From Brucella pecoris (GTDB taxonomy: Bacteria; Pseudomonadota; Alphaproteobacteria; Rhizobiales; Rhizobiaceae): a DNA stretch of 64,000 bases. The notes under the pieces were generated by a model. That model was given only the letters and a program-made list of their open reading frames with translations. It did not search any database and was not told the DNA's origin. How positions within the stretch are numbered: position 1 is the stretch's first letter; each line of letters begins with the position of its first letter. The translations under genes were made by a program, and so were the position numbers. The stretch spans positions 62,001 through 126,000 of the forward strand of contig NZ_VEWK01000008.1 in NCBI RefSeq assembly GCF_006376675.1. The letters run 5' to 3'. Of the stretch, positions 43,526-52,433 are shown one piece after another.

Positions 43526-44362
43526 TTAATTCCAGGCTGGGATGCCGGTGCCTTTGTAAACGCGGTCCAGTTCGGCCTTCACGGCGTCGTTCTGGAAAGA
43601 AGCCACGAGGTTCTTCACCCACTCTGCATTTTCATCTTCGGTGCGGACCGCGATGAAGTTGTTGTATGGGTTGTTTTCCTTGGATTCCCAGCCGATCGCT
43701 TCTTCCTTCTTCAGACCAGCTTTCGCAGCCCAGTCGTTGTTGACGATCGCTGCATCGAGGTCATCGATAGAACGGCCGACGACACCGGCGTCGAGTTCCT
43801 TGATTTCGATCTTCTTCGGGTTTTCAACGATATCGATTGGCGTTGCGAGAATGCCCGCATCCGGCTTCAGCTTGATGAGACCGTGGGCTTCCAGAACGCG
43901 AAGCGCACGGCCTTCATTGGTCGGGTCGTTCGGCACGCCGACGACGGCGCCTTCCTTCAGCTCGTCAAGGCTCTTCACCTTGCGGGAATAGATGCCGATC
44001 GGCCAGACGGCGGTGTAGCCGGCGACGGAAATCTTGTAGCCGTGTTGCTTGATCTGTTCGTCAAGGTAAGGCTTGTGCTGGAAGGCATTGGCGTCGATTT
44101 CCTTGCGTTCCAGAGCTTCATTCGGCTGGTTGTAATCGTTGAAGGTCACGCGCTCGATGTTGAGGCCGTGCTTCTTGCCTTCTTCGGCAACGACTTTCCA
44201 GACGTCTTCGTCTTCGCCGCCCATGATGCCAACCTTGATGGTCTTGTCTTCTGCGTGGCTCGGTGCGGAAGCGAAGCCGACGGTCAGTGCGGCTGCGGTG
44301 AAGAGAAGGGCTTTCAGACCGGCGCGACGGGTCAGCGTGTAGCGGGAAAGGACTGACGACAT
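43526..44362 (-). CDS. metQ: Methionine-binding protein of the MetQ/NlpA family
   Basis: This 278-residue periplasmic binding protein has mature sequence KTIKVGIMGGEDEDVWKVVAEEGKKHGLNIERVTFNDYNQPNEALERKEIDANAFQHKPYLDEQI, the MetQ signature. The signal region (LTRRAGLKALLFTAAALTVGFASAPSHA) ends in a signal-peptidase-I type site and has no lipobox cysteine, so unlike E. coli MetQ it is probably soluble; two arginines leave Tat export possible. AAGGAAA precedes ATG 44362. It is the first gene of metQ-metN-metI. Confidence 0.93.
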   Translation of the reverse strand: MSSVLSRYTLTRRAGLKALLFTAAALTVGFASAPSHAEDKTIKVGIMGGEDEDVWKVVAEEGKKHGLNIERVTFNDYNQPNEALERKEIDANAFQHKPYLDEQIKQHGYKISVAGYTAVWPIGIYSRKVKSLDELKEGAVVGVPNDPTNEGRALRVLEAHGLIKLKPDAGILATPIDIVENPKKIEIKELDAGVVGRSIDDLDAAIVNNDWAAKAGLKKEEAIGWESKENNPYNNFIAVRTEDENAEWVKNLVASFQNDAVKAELDRVYKGTGIPAWN

Positions 44363-44573
44363 TTTGTTTTCCTTGTTCAAAGACTGTGGAGAGCCGGTCC
44401 TGGAAAACGATCTTTTGAGATGATCTTTCTCCCCCTGCCCACCTTGTTGCCGATAATTCCCTTTTGTCGGGCAATAAACAAGGAAAATTATTTCAGAATT
44501 TGCCGAACCCATGATGCCGAAATTGCGTTCACGAGACGGTGAGCGGATTGCCATTTCCGCCCATCTGGCTTGC

Positions 44574-46172
44574 TTATCGGTTATCCGCAATAATCATCTG
44601 AGCGGCCTTCTCGGCGATCATGAGAGTCGGCGAGTTGGTGTTGCCGGAAGTGATCGTCGGCATGACCGAGGCGTCGGCGACGCGCAGCCCCGCAATACCG
44701 TTCAAGCGCAGGCGGGGATCGACGATTGCTTCCACGTCCTGTCCCATGCGGCAGGTACCGACCGGATGGAAAATCGTCGTGCCGATATCGCCGGCGGCCA
44801 TTTCCAACTGTTCCTGCGTTTCGTAAGCAGGACCCGGCTTGAACTCCTCGGGGCTGAACTTTTGTAACGGTGCCTGCGCCACGATATGGCGCGTGATGCG
44901 GATAGCGTCGGCGGCAACGCGACGGTCGCTCTCGGCGGCGAGATAATTCGGTCTGATTGCCGGTTGGGCGCGATGATCCGGCGACTTGATGTGGATCGAA
45001 CCGCGGCTGTCGGGGCGCAGATTGCACACGCTTGCCGTGAAGGCAGGGAAGGGGTGGACGTTTTCGCCGAATTTTTCCAGGCTCAGCGGCTGCACGTGAT
45101 ATTGCAGGTTGGCGGTCTCAAAGGACGGGTCCGAACGGGTGAAAACGCCGAGCTGGCTTGGCGCCATCGACATGGGGCCGGATTGACGCAGCAGATATTC
45201 CAGCCCGATCATCGCCTTGCCAAACAGCTTGTTGGCTTTTTCGTTGAGGGTCGGAATGCCTGTAACCTTATATGCGCAGCGTAGCTGGAGATGATCCTGC
45301 AGGTTTTCGCCAAGCTGCTTGCGCTCCAGCTTCACAGGGATGCCCGCCTGCTGCAGCACGTCGCCGCGCCCGATGCCCGACAATTCGAGAATTTGCGGCG
45401 ATCCGACCGCACCGGCAGCCAGAATGACTTCGCGCTTTGCCTTTACCGTGCGGGTGGTGCCGTTCTGGTCGAAAGTGACGCCGGTGGCGCGCAGATCCTC
45501 GATCTCGATGCGGCGCACATGCGCGCCGGTTTCGACCGTCAGATTGTTGCGACCCAGAGCGGGACGCAGAAAGGCCTTGGCGGTATTCCAGCGAATGCCA
45601 CGCTTCTGATTGACCTTGAAATAGGATACGCCTTCATTGTCGCCGCCATTGAAATCGTCGGTGGCGGGGATGCCCGCAGAGACTGCTGCATCGCGAAAGG
45701 CATCCAGAATATCCCAGTGCAGGCGGGCGTTTTCGACGCGCCATTCGCCGCCCGCGCCGTGCAGATCGCTGGCGCCTGTAAAATAGTCTTCCGATTTTTT
45801 GAAGAGGGGCAGGACATCATCCCAGCCCCAGCCTTCGCATCCGGCTTGACGCCACAGGTCGTAGTCGCGGGCCTGACCGCGCATATAGATCATGCCATTG
45901 ATGGAGGAGCAGCCGCCCAGCACCTTGCCGCGCGGATAGCCAAGCGAACGACCGTTCAGCCCCGGTTCGGCTTCCGTGGTGAAGCACCAGTCGGTGCGTG
46001 GATTACCGATGCAATAGAGATAGCCAACCGGGATGTGAATCCAGGCGTAATTGTCCTTTCCGCCTGCCTCCAGCAGCAGCACGGAACGGTTCTGGTCTGC
46101 GGAAAGCCGGTTCGCAAGGGCGCAACCTGCCGTGCCCGCGCCAACCACGATGTAATCGTAGGTGTCGGTCAT
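44574..46172 (-). CDS. GMC-family oxidoreductase (choline/alcohol dehydrogenase-like)
   Basis: This 532-residue FAD enzyme has the dinucleotide fold YDYIVVGAGTAGCALANRL, LLLEAGG, the GMC signatures GKVLGGCSSINGMIYMRG and GAVGSPQILELSGIG, and the C-terminal FHPVGTCRMG with the catalytic His, then GNTNSPTLMIAEKAAQMI. Choline dehydrogenase (BetA) is the nearest common annotation, but general alcohol dehydrogenases look alike and no betB or betI is present. It is the last gene of a LIV-type ABC operon, so the imported compound may be its substrate or a precursor. Confidence 0.9.
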   Translation of the reverse strand: MTDTYDYIVVGAGTAGCALANRLSADQNRSVLLLEAGGKDNYAWIHIPVGYLYCIGNPRTDWCFTTEAEPGLNGRSLGYPRGKVLGGCSSINGMIYMRGQARDYDLWRQAGCEGWGWDDVLPLFKKSEDYFTGASDLHGAGGEWRVENARLHWDILDAFRDAAVSAGIPATDDFNGGDNEGVSYFKVNQKRGIRWNTAKAFLRPALGRNNLTVETGAHVRRIEIEDLRATGVTFDQNGTTRTVKAKREVILAAGAVGSPQILELSGIGRGDVLQQAGIPVKLERKQLGENLQDHLQLRCAYKVTGIPTLNEKANKLFGKAMIGLEYLLRQSGPMSMAPSQLGVFTRSDPSFETANLQYHVQPLSLEKFGENVHPFPAFTASVCNLRPDSRGSIHIKSPDHRAQPAIRPNYLAAESDRRVAADAIRITRHIVAQAPLQKFSPEEFKPGPAYETQEQLEMAAGDIGTTIFHPVGTCRMGQDVEAIVDPRLRLNGIAGLRVADASVMPTITSGNTNSPTLMIAEKAAQMIIADNR

Positions 46173-46235
46173 GATCTCATATCCAGTAAAAGACGGAGCC
46201 GCTATCGAACGAGCGTGCGGCTCCCGAAATGTTGG

Positions 46236-47237
46236 TTAGCCGAAGAGTTTCTTTCCAATCCGCGATGCATAGAATTCGCCCACGATTCCCTTACGGAAGA
46301 GGAGGACGCATGCCATGAAGATGACGCCCGTTACGATTGTGACCGGGAAGTCGGATGTTGCGAGATAGTTCTGCAGTGCGACGACGAAGGCTGCGCCGAC
46401 GATGGGGCCGATAAGCGTTCCGATGCCGCCGAGAAGCGTCATCAGGATCACTTCGCCCGACATCTGCCAGCCGACATCGGTCAGCGTTGCAAACTGGAAG
46501 ACGAGCGCCTTCAAGCCGCCCGCAAGTCCTGCAAGCCCTGCCGACATGACGAAGGCTGCAAGCTTGTAGCGGTTGACGGAATAGCCGAGCGAGACGGCAC
46601 GGTTTTCGTTTTCGCGCACCGACTTCAGGATCATGCCGAAGGGCGAGTTGATGATGCGCCAGATAACGAACACACCGAGGACGAACACGGCCAGCACGAA
46701 ATAATACATGTTCATGGGCTGGTTGAGATCGATGATGCCGAAGAGATAACCGCGCGGCACACCCTGCAAGCCATCTTCGCCATGGGTGAAGGATGCCTGC
46801 AGGCAGAAGAAGAAGAACATCTGCGCCAATGCCAGCGTAATCATCGTCGAATAGATGCCCTGACGGCGAATGGCGAGATAGCCGATGACGAGGCCAAGGG
46901 CTGCTGCGGCGAGAACGCCGAGCACCAGCCCCAGTTCCGGTGTCACACCCCAGACTTTCACGGTATGAGCCGTGATATAGGCCGCGCCGCCGAAGAAGGC
47001 CGCATGGCCGAAGGAGAGAATGCCTGTATAGCCAAGCAGGAGGTTGAAGGCGGAAGCGAACAGCGCAAAGCACAGCATCTTCATCAGGAAGATGGGGTAG
47101 ACCATGAAGGGGGCAGCCAGCAGTCCGACCAGCGCGATGCTGAGGACGATGATCGAGAGGCTTTTGACGGCAGGTGCCTTGCTGTCGCGCGGGGCCGCAG
47201 TTGCCTTGGGAGTAGCCTTGAGAGCGGTATCAGCCAT
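46236..47237 (-). CDS. Branched-chain amino acid-type ABC permease (LivM-like)
   Basis: This 333-residue inner-membrane permease has about eight to ten helices and the LivM signatures GYTGILSFGHAAFFGGAAYI, GEVILMTLLGGIGTLIGPIVGAAFV and SVRENENRAVSLGYSVNRYKL. Its ribosome site (GGAAGGAGG) is made of the last codons of the livH-like gene one base upstream, so the two are coupled. It pairs with the LivH-like permease to form the membrane channel. Confidence 0.9.
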   Translation of the reverse strand: MADTALKATPKATAAPRDSKAPAVKSLSIIVLSIALVGLLAAPFMVYPIFLMKMLCFALFASAFNLLLGYTGILSFGHAAFFGGAAYITAHTVKVWGVTPELGLVLGVLAAAALGLVIGYLAIRRQGIYSTMITLALAQMFFFFCLQASFTHGEDGLQGVPRGYLFGIIDLNQPMNMYYFVLAVFVLGVFVIWRIINSPFGMILKSVRENENRAVSLGYSVNRYKLAAFVMSAGLAGLAGGLKALVFQFATLTDVGWQMSGEVILMTLLGGIGTLIGPIVGAAFVVALQNYLATSDFPVTIVTGVIFMACVLLFRKGIVGEFYASRIGKKLFG

Positions 47238-47238
47238 G

Positions 47239-48126
47239 TCAGGCCTCCTTCCCGAACAGTCCGGCGGGTCGAACCAGAAGGACGATAGCCATGATGACGA
47301 AGATGACGATGCTGGAGGCTTCCGGATAGAAGACCTTGGTCAGACCTTCCGCCAGCCCCAGCACATAGCCGGTGATGATGGCGCCAAGGATCGAGCCCAT
47401 GCCGCCGACAACCACCACGGCAAAGACCACGATGATGATGTTGGAGCCCATCAGTGGACTGACCTGATAGATCGGGGCCGCCATGATGCCTGCAACACCG
47501 GCAAGGGCAGCACCCAGCGCATAGGTGAAGGTGAGGAGCAACGGCACATTGATGCCGAAGGCTTTGACCAGCGTGGGGTTTTCAGTCGCGGCTCGCAGAT
47601 AGGCGCCGAGTTTGGTCTTTTCGACCAGAAGCCAGGTGCCGAGACAGACAAAAAGCGAGGCAACGACTACCCAGGCGCGATAGTTCGGCAGGAACATGAA
47701 GCCGAGATTATGCCCGCCTGCAAGCGATGGCGGTACAGCATAAGGCTGCCCGGCAGCGCCATAATAATAGCGGAACGTGCCTTCGATCACCAGCGCAAGG
47801 CCGAAGGTGAAGAGCAGGCCATAAAGCGGATCGAGATTGTAGAGCCGCGACAGGGCCACGCGCTCGATGATCGCACCGCCAAGTCCGACGGTGAGGGGCG
47901 CTAGAACAAGCGCTGGCCAGTAGCCGATGCCGAGCCAGCTCAACAGCAGATAGCCGACGAAAGCGCCAAGCATATATTGCGCGCCATGGGCGAAGTTGAT
48001 GATGCGCAAAAGCCCGAAGATGATCGCAAGGCCGAGGCTCAGCATAGCGTAGAACGAGCCGTTGATGAGGCCGACCAGCAGTTGCCCGAGAAGTGCCTGC
48101 AGAGGTATTCCGAAGATCATGGTCAT
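47239..48126 (-). CDS. Branched-chain amino acid-type ABC permease (LivH-like)
   Basis: This 295-residue permease has eight or so helices and the LivH features GLINGSFYAMLSLGLAIIFGLLRIINFAHGAQYMLGAFVGY and VVVGGMGSILGAIITGYVLGLAEGL. It lies between the LivF-like ATPase gene (4 nt) and the LivM-like gene (1 nt). Confidence 0.9.
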   Translation of the reverse strand: MTMIFGIPLQALLGQLLVGLINGSFYAMLSLGLAIIFGLLRIINFAHGAQYMLGAFVGYLLLSWLGIGYWPALVLAPLTVGLGGAIIERVALSRLYNLDPLYGLLFTFGLALVIEGTFRYYYGAAGQPYAVPPSLAGGHNLGFMFLPNYRAWVVVASLFVCLGTWLLVEKTKLGAYLRAATENPTLVKAFGINVPLLLTFTYALGAALAGVAGIMAAPIYQVSPLMGSNIIIVVFAVVVVGGMGSILGAIITGYVLGLAEGLTKVFYPEASSIVIFVIMAIVLLVRPAGLFGKEA

Positions 48127-48130
48127 TGTC

Positions 48131-48862
48131 TCAGACTCCCAGCGCGTGCGTGAGCGCCGCCATGCGGGCGGGCAGTTCGGCGGTCGGGAAGTTTTCCGTC
48201 ACCACGCCATGATCCATGAGGTAGAAGCGGTCGGCGACCTTGGCGGCAAAGCGGAAGTTCTGCTCGACCAGAAGCACGGTCATGCCGCGCTTCTTCAGCT
48301 CCACCAGCACGTCGCCGATGCGCTGCACGATGACGGGCGCCAGACCTTCGGTCGGCTCGTCGAGCAGCAGCACCTTGACCCCGGTGCGCAGGATGCGTGC
48401 AATCGCCAGCATCTGCTGTTCGCCGCCCGACAGCTTGGTGCCGGGGCTGTTGCGGCGCTCATGCAGATTGGGAAAGAGTTCGTAGATCTCATCCAGAGAC
48501 ATGATGCTCTGGCTGCCCCCTTGATCGCCCTTGGCGACGACGGGCGGCAAAAGCAGGTTTTCATGCACGCTGAGCGTGGCGAAGATACCGCGCTCTTCCG
48601 GCACGAAACCGAGACCAGCATGGGCAATGCGATGCAGCGGCACGCGCATGATGTCCTTGCCGTCCAGTGTGATGGTGCCGGTGCGCTTGCGGATGATGCC
48701 CATGATTGCGCGCAATGTGGTGGTCTTGCCGACGCCGTTACGGCCCAGAAGCGTGATGGTTTCTCCCGGCCAAATGTCGAGGTCGACGCCATGCAGGGCG
48801 TGGCTTTCGCCATACCAGGCATTCAGCCCGCGCACGGACAGGAGCGGTTGGCCTTTATTCAT
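48131..48862 (-). CDS. LIV-type ABC ATP-binding protein (LivF-like)
   Basis: This 243-residue ATPase has Walker A GRNGVGKTT, signature LSGGEQQM, Walker B VLLLDEPTEGLAP and the LivF-type C-terminus. ATG 48862 (MNKGQPLLSVRGLNAWYGE) overlaps the end of the livG-like gene by 8 nt. It energises the importer together with the LivG-like ATPase. Confidence 0.92.
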   Translation of the reverse strand: MNKGQPLLSVRGLNAWYGESHALHGVDLDIWPGETITLLGRNGVGKTTTLRAIMGIIRKRTGTITLDGKDIMRVPLHRIAHAGLGFVPEERGIFATLSVHENLLLPPVVAKGDQGGSQSIMSLDEIYELFPNLHERRNSPGTKLSGGEQQMLAIARILRTGVKVLLLDEPTEGLAPVIVQRIGDVLVELKKRGMTVLLVEQNFRFAAKVADRFYLMDHGVVTENFPTAELPARMAALTHALGV

Positions 48863-49673
48863 GTTCGGTTCCCATATAGGCGGTGCGCACGCGCTCGTCC
48901 TTTGAGACGTCGGCATAGCTGCCGGAGGCGAGAATCTCGCCGCGTTGCAACACCGTGACATGGTGAGCGATATCGGCCACCACCTTGAGATTGTGCTCGA
49001 CCATCAGCACCGCACGATCCTTCGCCACATCGGCAATGAGGGCGGCAATGGTGTGGACGTCTTCATGGCCCATGCCCGCCATCGGCTCGTCGAGCAGCAG
49101 CACTTTGGGGTCAAGCGCCAGCGTGGTGGCGATCTCGAGCGCGCGTTTGCGGCCGTAGGACAGATCGGCGGCCTGTGCATAACGGGCATCGGCAAGGCCG
49201 ACGCGTTCCAGAAGCTCGGTCGCCTGTGCATCAAGCCGGTCGAGTGCTGACAATGAACGCCAGAACTGCGTGGCAAGTCCGTTGGGGCGCTGCAGCGCGA
49301 CCTTCACATTCTCCAGCACCGTCAGATGCGGGAAGGTGGCCGAAATCTGGAATGAGCGCACCAGCCCCATGCGGGCCACTTTGGCCGGATCGGTTTTGGT
49401 GATGGTTTCGCCAAGAAGTGTGATCTCACCGCTCGATGGCTGCAAGAACTTGGTCAGGAGGTTGAAAACCGTGGTTTTGCCTGCGCCATTCGGGCCGATC
49501 AGCGCGTGAACGCGAGCATGTTCCACGTCGAGATCGACATTCTTGACCGCGTGAAAGCCGCCAAAAGACTTGCCCAGTCCGCGCGCCGACAGAACGGTCC
49601 GACCGCCGGATGAGCCTCCACCGTTCGGCCCTGCTTCATGCAGGGCCGCCATATTGCCAGTTGCTGCGTTCAT
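48855..49673 (-). CDS. LIV-type ABC ATP-binding protein (LivG-like)
   Basis: This 272-residue ATPase has a Gly/Ser-rich N-terminal extension of ~25 residues, then Walker A GPNGAGKTT, signature LSYGRKRALE and Walker B VLLLDEPMAGMG, typical of LivG. It is directly downstream of the binding-protein gene (12 nt) and overlaps the livF-like gene. Confidence 0.92.
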   Translation of the reverse strand: MNAATGNMAALHEAGPNGGGSSGGRTVLSARGLGKSFGGFHAVKNVDLDVEHARVHALIGPNGAGKTTVFNLLTKFLQPSSGEITLLGETITKTDPAKVARMGLVRSFQISATFPHLTVLENVKVALQRPNGLATQFWRSLSALDRLDAQATELLERVGLADARYAQAADLSYGRKRALEIATTLALDPKVLLLDEPMAGMGHEDVHTIAALIADVAKDRAVLMVEHNLKVVADIAHHVTVLQRGEILASGSYADVSKDERVRTAYMGTEHE

Positions 49674-49685
49674 TCAACCAGCCTC

Positions 49686-50891
49686 TTACTGCGTTACCAG
49701 CGGGCAGCCGCTTTCTTCCGGCTTCATGTAAGCCTGATCGCCGGGAATGGTGTCCAGCACCTTATAGTAATCCCAAGGCGCCTTGCTTTCATCCGGCTTC
49801 TTCACTTCCATCAGATACATGTCGTAGATCATGCGACCGTTGGGGCCGACCTTGCCATGACGGGCAAAGACATCTTCGACCGGCATTTCATGCAGCTTCT
49901 TGGCGACGGCTTCAGTTTCGTCCGTGCCTGCTTCCTTGATCGCCTTCAAATACTGGGTGACGGCGGAATAGGTGCCTGCCTGGATCATGTTTGGCATACG
50001 GCCGGTCCGCTCGAAGAAACGCTTGCCGAATTCACGCGATTCATCGTCGCGATCCCAGTAAAAGCCTTCCGTCAGTGTCAACCCTTGAGCGGCTTCGAGA
50101 CCGAGACCGTGCACTTCCGACAGGGTAAAGAGCAGAGCCGCGAGGCGCTGCCCACCGGCAACGATACCGAATTCAGCCGCCTGCTTGATAGCATTCGATG
50201 TGTCGAGACCAGCATTGGCGAGGCCGACCACCTTGGCACCGGAGGCCTGTGCCTGCAGCAGGAAGGAGGAATAATCAGTGGTTGCCAGCGGGTGGCGCAC
50301 GGAACCAAGCACCTTGCCGCCCTTGGATTCGACGAATTTGGTCGTCTGCTCTTCCAGCGAATAGCCGAAGGCATAGTCGGCGGTGAGGAAGAACCAGGTA
50401 TCGCCGCCCTGCTGCACGAGCGAGCCGCCGGTGCCGACTGCAAGCGCATGAGTGTCATAGGCCCAGTGGAAGCCATAAGGCGTGCACTGCTTGCCCGTCA
50501 GTTCCGATGTGGCAGCGCCTGTGTTGATGGTGATCTTCTTCTTGTCTTTCGACAGGGCCTGCACGGCGAGGCCGACTGACGAGGTCGTCAGTTCCATGAT
50601 GGAATCGACCTGTTCGGTGTCGTACCATTGGCGCGCAATGTTCGAGGCGACGTCCGGCTTGTTCTGGTGATCGGCGGTGATGATTTCAATCGGCGCATCG
50701 AGCACTTTGCCGCCGAAATCTTCGGCAGCCATCTTGGCAGCCTCGAACGACCATTTGCCGCCGAAATCGGCATAGACGCCGGATTGATCGTTCAGAATGC
50801 CAATCTTGACCTTGCCGTCGGAAATTTCCGCTGCCGACGAGATAGCCGTGGCGGCGAACAGCGCTGCCGTTGCAAGTGCGAGACATTTCAT
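49686..50891 (-). CDS. LIV-type ABC substrate-binding protein
   Basis: This 401-residue type I periplasmic binding protein has a signal peptide (MKCLALATAALFAATAISSA) and the Leu/Ile/Val-binding fold: VKIGILNDQSGVYADFGGKWSFEAAKMAAEDFGG, then DVASNIARQWYDTEQVDSIME. It is the divergent branch with an SCGxG-less long C-terminus (GDQAYMKPEESGCPLVTQ), seen in systems for amides, urea-like or aromatic compounds as well as amino acids. It is the first gene of the six-gene operon ending in the GMC oxidoreductase. Confidence 0.9.
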   Translation of the reverse strand: MKCLALATAALFAATAISSAAEISDGKVKIGILNDQSGVYADFGGKWSFEAAKMAAEDFGGKVLDAPIEIITADHQNKPDVASNIARQWYDTEQVDSIMELTTSSVGLAVQALSKDKKKITINTGAATSELTGKQCTPYGFHWAYDTHALAVGTGGSLVQQGGDTWFFLTADYAFGYSLEEQTTKFVESKGGKVLGSVRHPLATTDYSSFLLQAQASGAKVVGLANAGLDTSNAIKQAAEFGIVAGGQRLAALLFTLSEVHGLGLEAAQGLTLTEGFYWDRDDESREFGKRFFERTGRMPNMIQAGTYSAVTQYLKAIKEAGTDETEAVAKKLHEMPVEDVFARHGKVGPNGRMIYDMYLMEVKKPDESKAPWDYYKVLDTIPGDQAYMKPEESGCPLVTQ

Positions 50892-51082
50892 GAAGTGCTC
50901 CTCCCAATAACACTATAAACCGTAACGGGAAAACCGCACGGCATTCTCCTTCAAGTAGTCTTTCCAGACAGGAAAACGACTTATCCTCTTTGTCGTTCAT
51001 CCCTCCCTTGCGCCCGATTTGTTCCTCCGCTCGGACTTTGAATTAGAACGGTAGCATTGACAAATGCGTACACGAACAACAA

Positions 51083-51107
51083 TTTTTGAACACTGTCTGT
51101 TCAAAAA
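51083..51107. promoter_or_regulatory. Palindrome, probable LysR-type operator
   Basis: TTTTTGAACA-CTGTC-TGTTCAAAAA is a perfect 10-bp inverted repeat in the region between the divergent LIV operon (start 50891) and LysR gene (start 51156). It contains the T-N11-A pattern of LysR-type sites, and CGTAC direct repeats stand on both sides. Confidence 0.6.
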
Positions 51108-51155
51108 CGTACAGATACAGAGGCAGAAGCGACTGCAATTGTTTGGGAGGGGTGC

Positions 51156-52070
51156 ATGCGGCAGTTCACATGGGACGATCTGCAATATTTTCTGGCGGTC
51201 GCGCGCACCGGCCAGCTCTCCACGGCTGCACGGCAATTGCGCACCAGCCATGTCACTGTTCTGCGTCGGATCGACCGGCTCGAGCAGGCCCTTTCGACCA
51301 AGCTTTTCGAGCGCAATCCGCGCGGTTATCTGCTGACGCCGATCGGCGAACGGCTGGTGGTGTCTGCCGAGGTCATGGAACGCGAGGCGATGAAGTTCCA
51401 CACCGAAGCCACCGGCAATCTGGCGGCGCTGTCGGGTGTCGTGCGCCTTTCGACGCTGGAAGGTTTCGGCAATTTCTTTCTTGCCGACCGCCTGCCAGTG
51501 CTGGCGCAATCCTATCCAAGCCTGTTTGTGGAAGTGGTGACGATCCAGCAGATCATGTCGCTGTCACGTCGTGAGGCGGAACTGTCGATCACGTTGCATA
51601 TGCCGCGCACGGGTCCCTATCACAGCGAGAAGCTGACGCCTTATCGTCTTTTCATCTATGGACATCGCGATTATCTGGAGCGGCATCCGCCGATCAGGAC
51701 GCGCGAGGATATGGCCCGGCATCCCTTCATCGGATATATCGACGACATGGTTTTCACGCCTGGCCTCGATTATATGCGCGAAATCCTGCCGGGGCAGCGC
51801 TGTACCTATCAAAGCTCCAGCATCCATGCGCAGCTTATCGCCACGCAGATCGGATATGGCCTATGTGTCCTGCCTTATTTTATCGCCAGCCGGCATCCGG
51901 AACTGGTTCCGGTTCTGCCGCGTGAAATGCATCTGGTGCGTGAATACTGGATGAGCTGCCATATCGACGTCGTGGCCGCACCGCGAATCCGGGTGCTGAG
52001 CGATTTCATGATCCGCGCTGTGCGCGAGTCTTCAGCAATCTTCCTTGGGGAACCCCTGCTGCGGGCATGA
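51156..52070 (+). CDS. LysR-family transcriptional regulator
   Basis: This 304-residue regulator has an N-terminal winged helix (FTWDDLQYFLAVARTGQLSTAARQLRTSHVTVLRRIDRLEQALSTKLFERNPRGYLLTPIGE) and a periplasmic-binding-like effector domain. A GGGAGGGG site precedes the ATG. It is divergent from the LIV/GMC operon and so most likely activates that operon in response to the transported compound or a metabolite. Confidence 0.92.
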   Translation: MRQFTWDDLQYFLAVARTGQLSTAARQLRTSHVTVLRRIDRLEQALSTKLFERNPRGYLLTPIGERLVVSAEVMEREAMKFHTEATGNLAALSGVVRLSTLEGFGNFFLADRLPVLAQSYPSLFVEVVTIQQIMSLSRREAELSITLHMPRTGPYHSEKLTPYRLFIYGHRDYLERHPPIRTREDMARHPFIGYIDDMVFTPGLDYMREILPGQRCTYQSSSIHAQLIATQIGYGLCVLPYFIASRHPELVPVLPREMHLVREYWMSCHIDVVAAPRIRVLSDFMIRAVRESSAIFLGEPLLRA

Positions 52071-52101
52071 ATTATAGTGAGATGGTCGTTCGTTGCCGGT
52101 C

Positions 52102-52249
52102 AAAGCATTTCCAGCAAAAGTGCGAAGCGTCTACGTGGGGAAATCAGTTCACTGGACTGATTTCTGATCCCGCTTCGATGCGTAGGATAATGCGTAAAAA
52201 CAAAGAGATAGAGCGGCTCTACGATTCCGTCTTAACTGAAACCGCTCTA
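52102..52249. repeat. Compound interspersed palindrome with nested insert
   Basis: Module one (AAAGCATTTCCAGCAAAAGTG, CGAAGCG ... CGTAGGATAATGCG) is interrupted at 52130-52180 by 51 bp carrying the palindrome AAATCAGTTC-ACT-GGACTGATTT, the inverted equivalent of the insert at 21721-21770. Module two is TAGAGCGGCTCTACG ... AACCGCTCTA (52208-52249). Its right end contains the stop codon of the 29-residue ORF. Confidence 0.88.
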
Positions 52250-52336
52250 GATCGTGCCCCCGCCAATGGCGAAAATGCATGTGATGACGAGCGCGGTAAA
52301 ACCGAACCCGATAATGAATAAATTGAGCGTTCTCAT
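52247..52336 (-). CDS. Predicted 29-residue membrane protein
   Basis: An ATG at 52336 has an excellent ribosome site (AAGGAGGGG, three bases before the ATG). It opens a 29-residue frame, MRTLNLFIIGFGFTALVITC continuing IFAIGGGTI: one hydrophobic helix with a positively charged N-terminus. No similarity is claimed. The TAG stop is provided by the neighbouring palindromic repeat. It is alone between the LysR and Lrp genes. The ribosome site and single-helix design argue that it is translated. Confidence 0.6.
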   Translation of the reverse strand: MRTLNLFIIGFGFTALVITCIFAIGGGTI

Positions 52337-52433
52337 GTCCCCTCCTTTTCAACCCAGGGGCGTTATGTTCGACTTGGGGTGGAATGTCTACCTTAAATTG
52401 CAATGATCCAGACTAAAGTTGTGGAGTCTTGTT

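Noticed and set aside
44363..44573. SAM riboswitch upstream of metQ
   Set aside because: The leader has a possible TGCCC/GGGCA stem but no match to the SAM-II or SAM-I conserved core as I know them.
45291..47288. A 665-codon open frame on the plus strand
   Set aside because: It is antisense to the GMC oxidoreductase and the LivM-like permease, whose motifs are unmistakable; its translation is rich in Arg/His/Asp without domain features, as expected of a shadow frame in GC-rich DNA.
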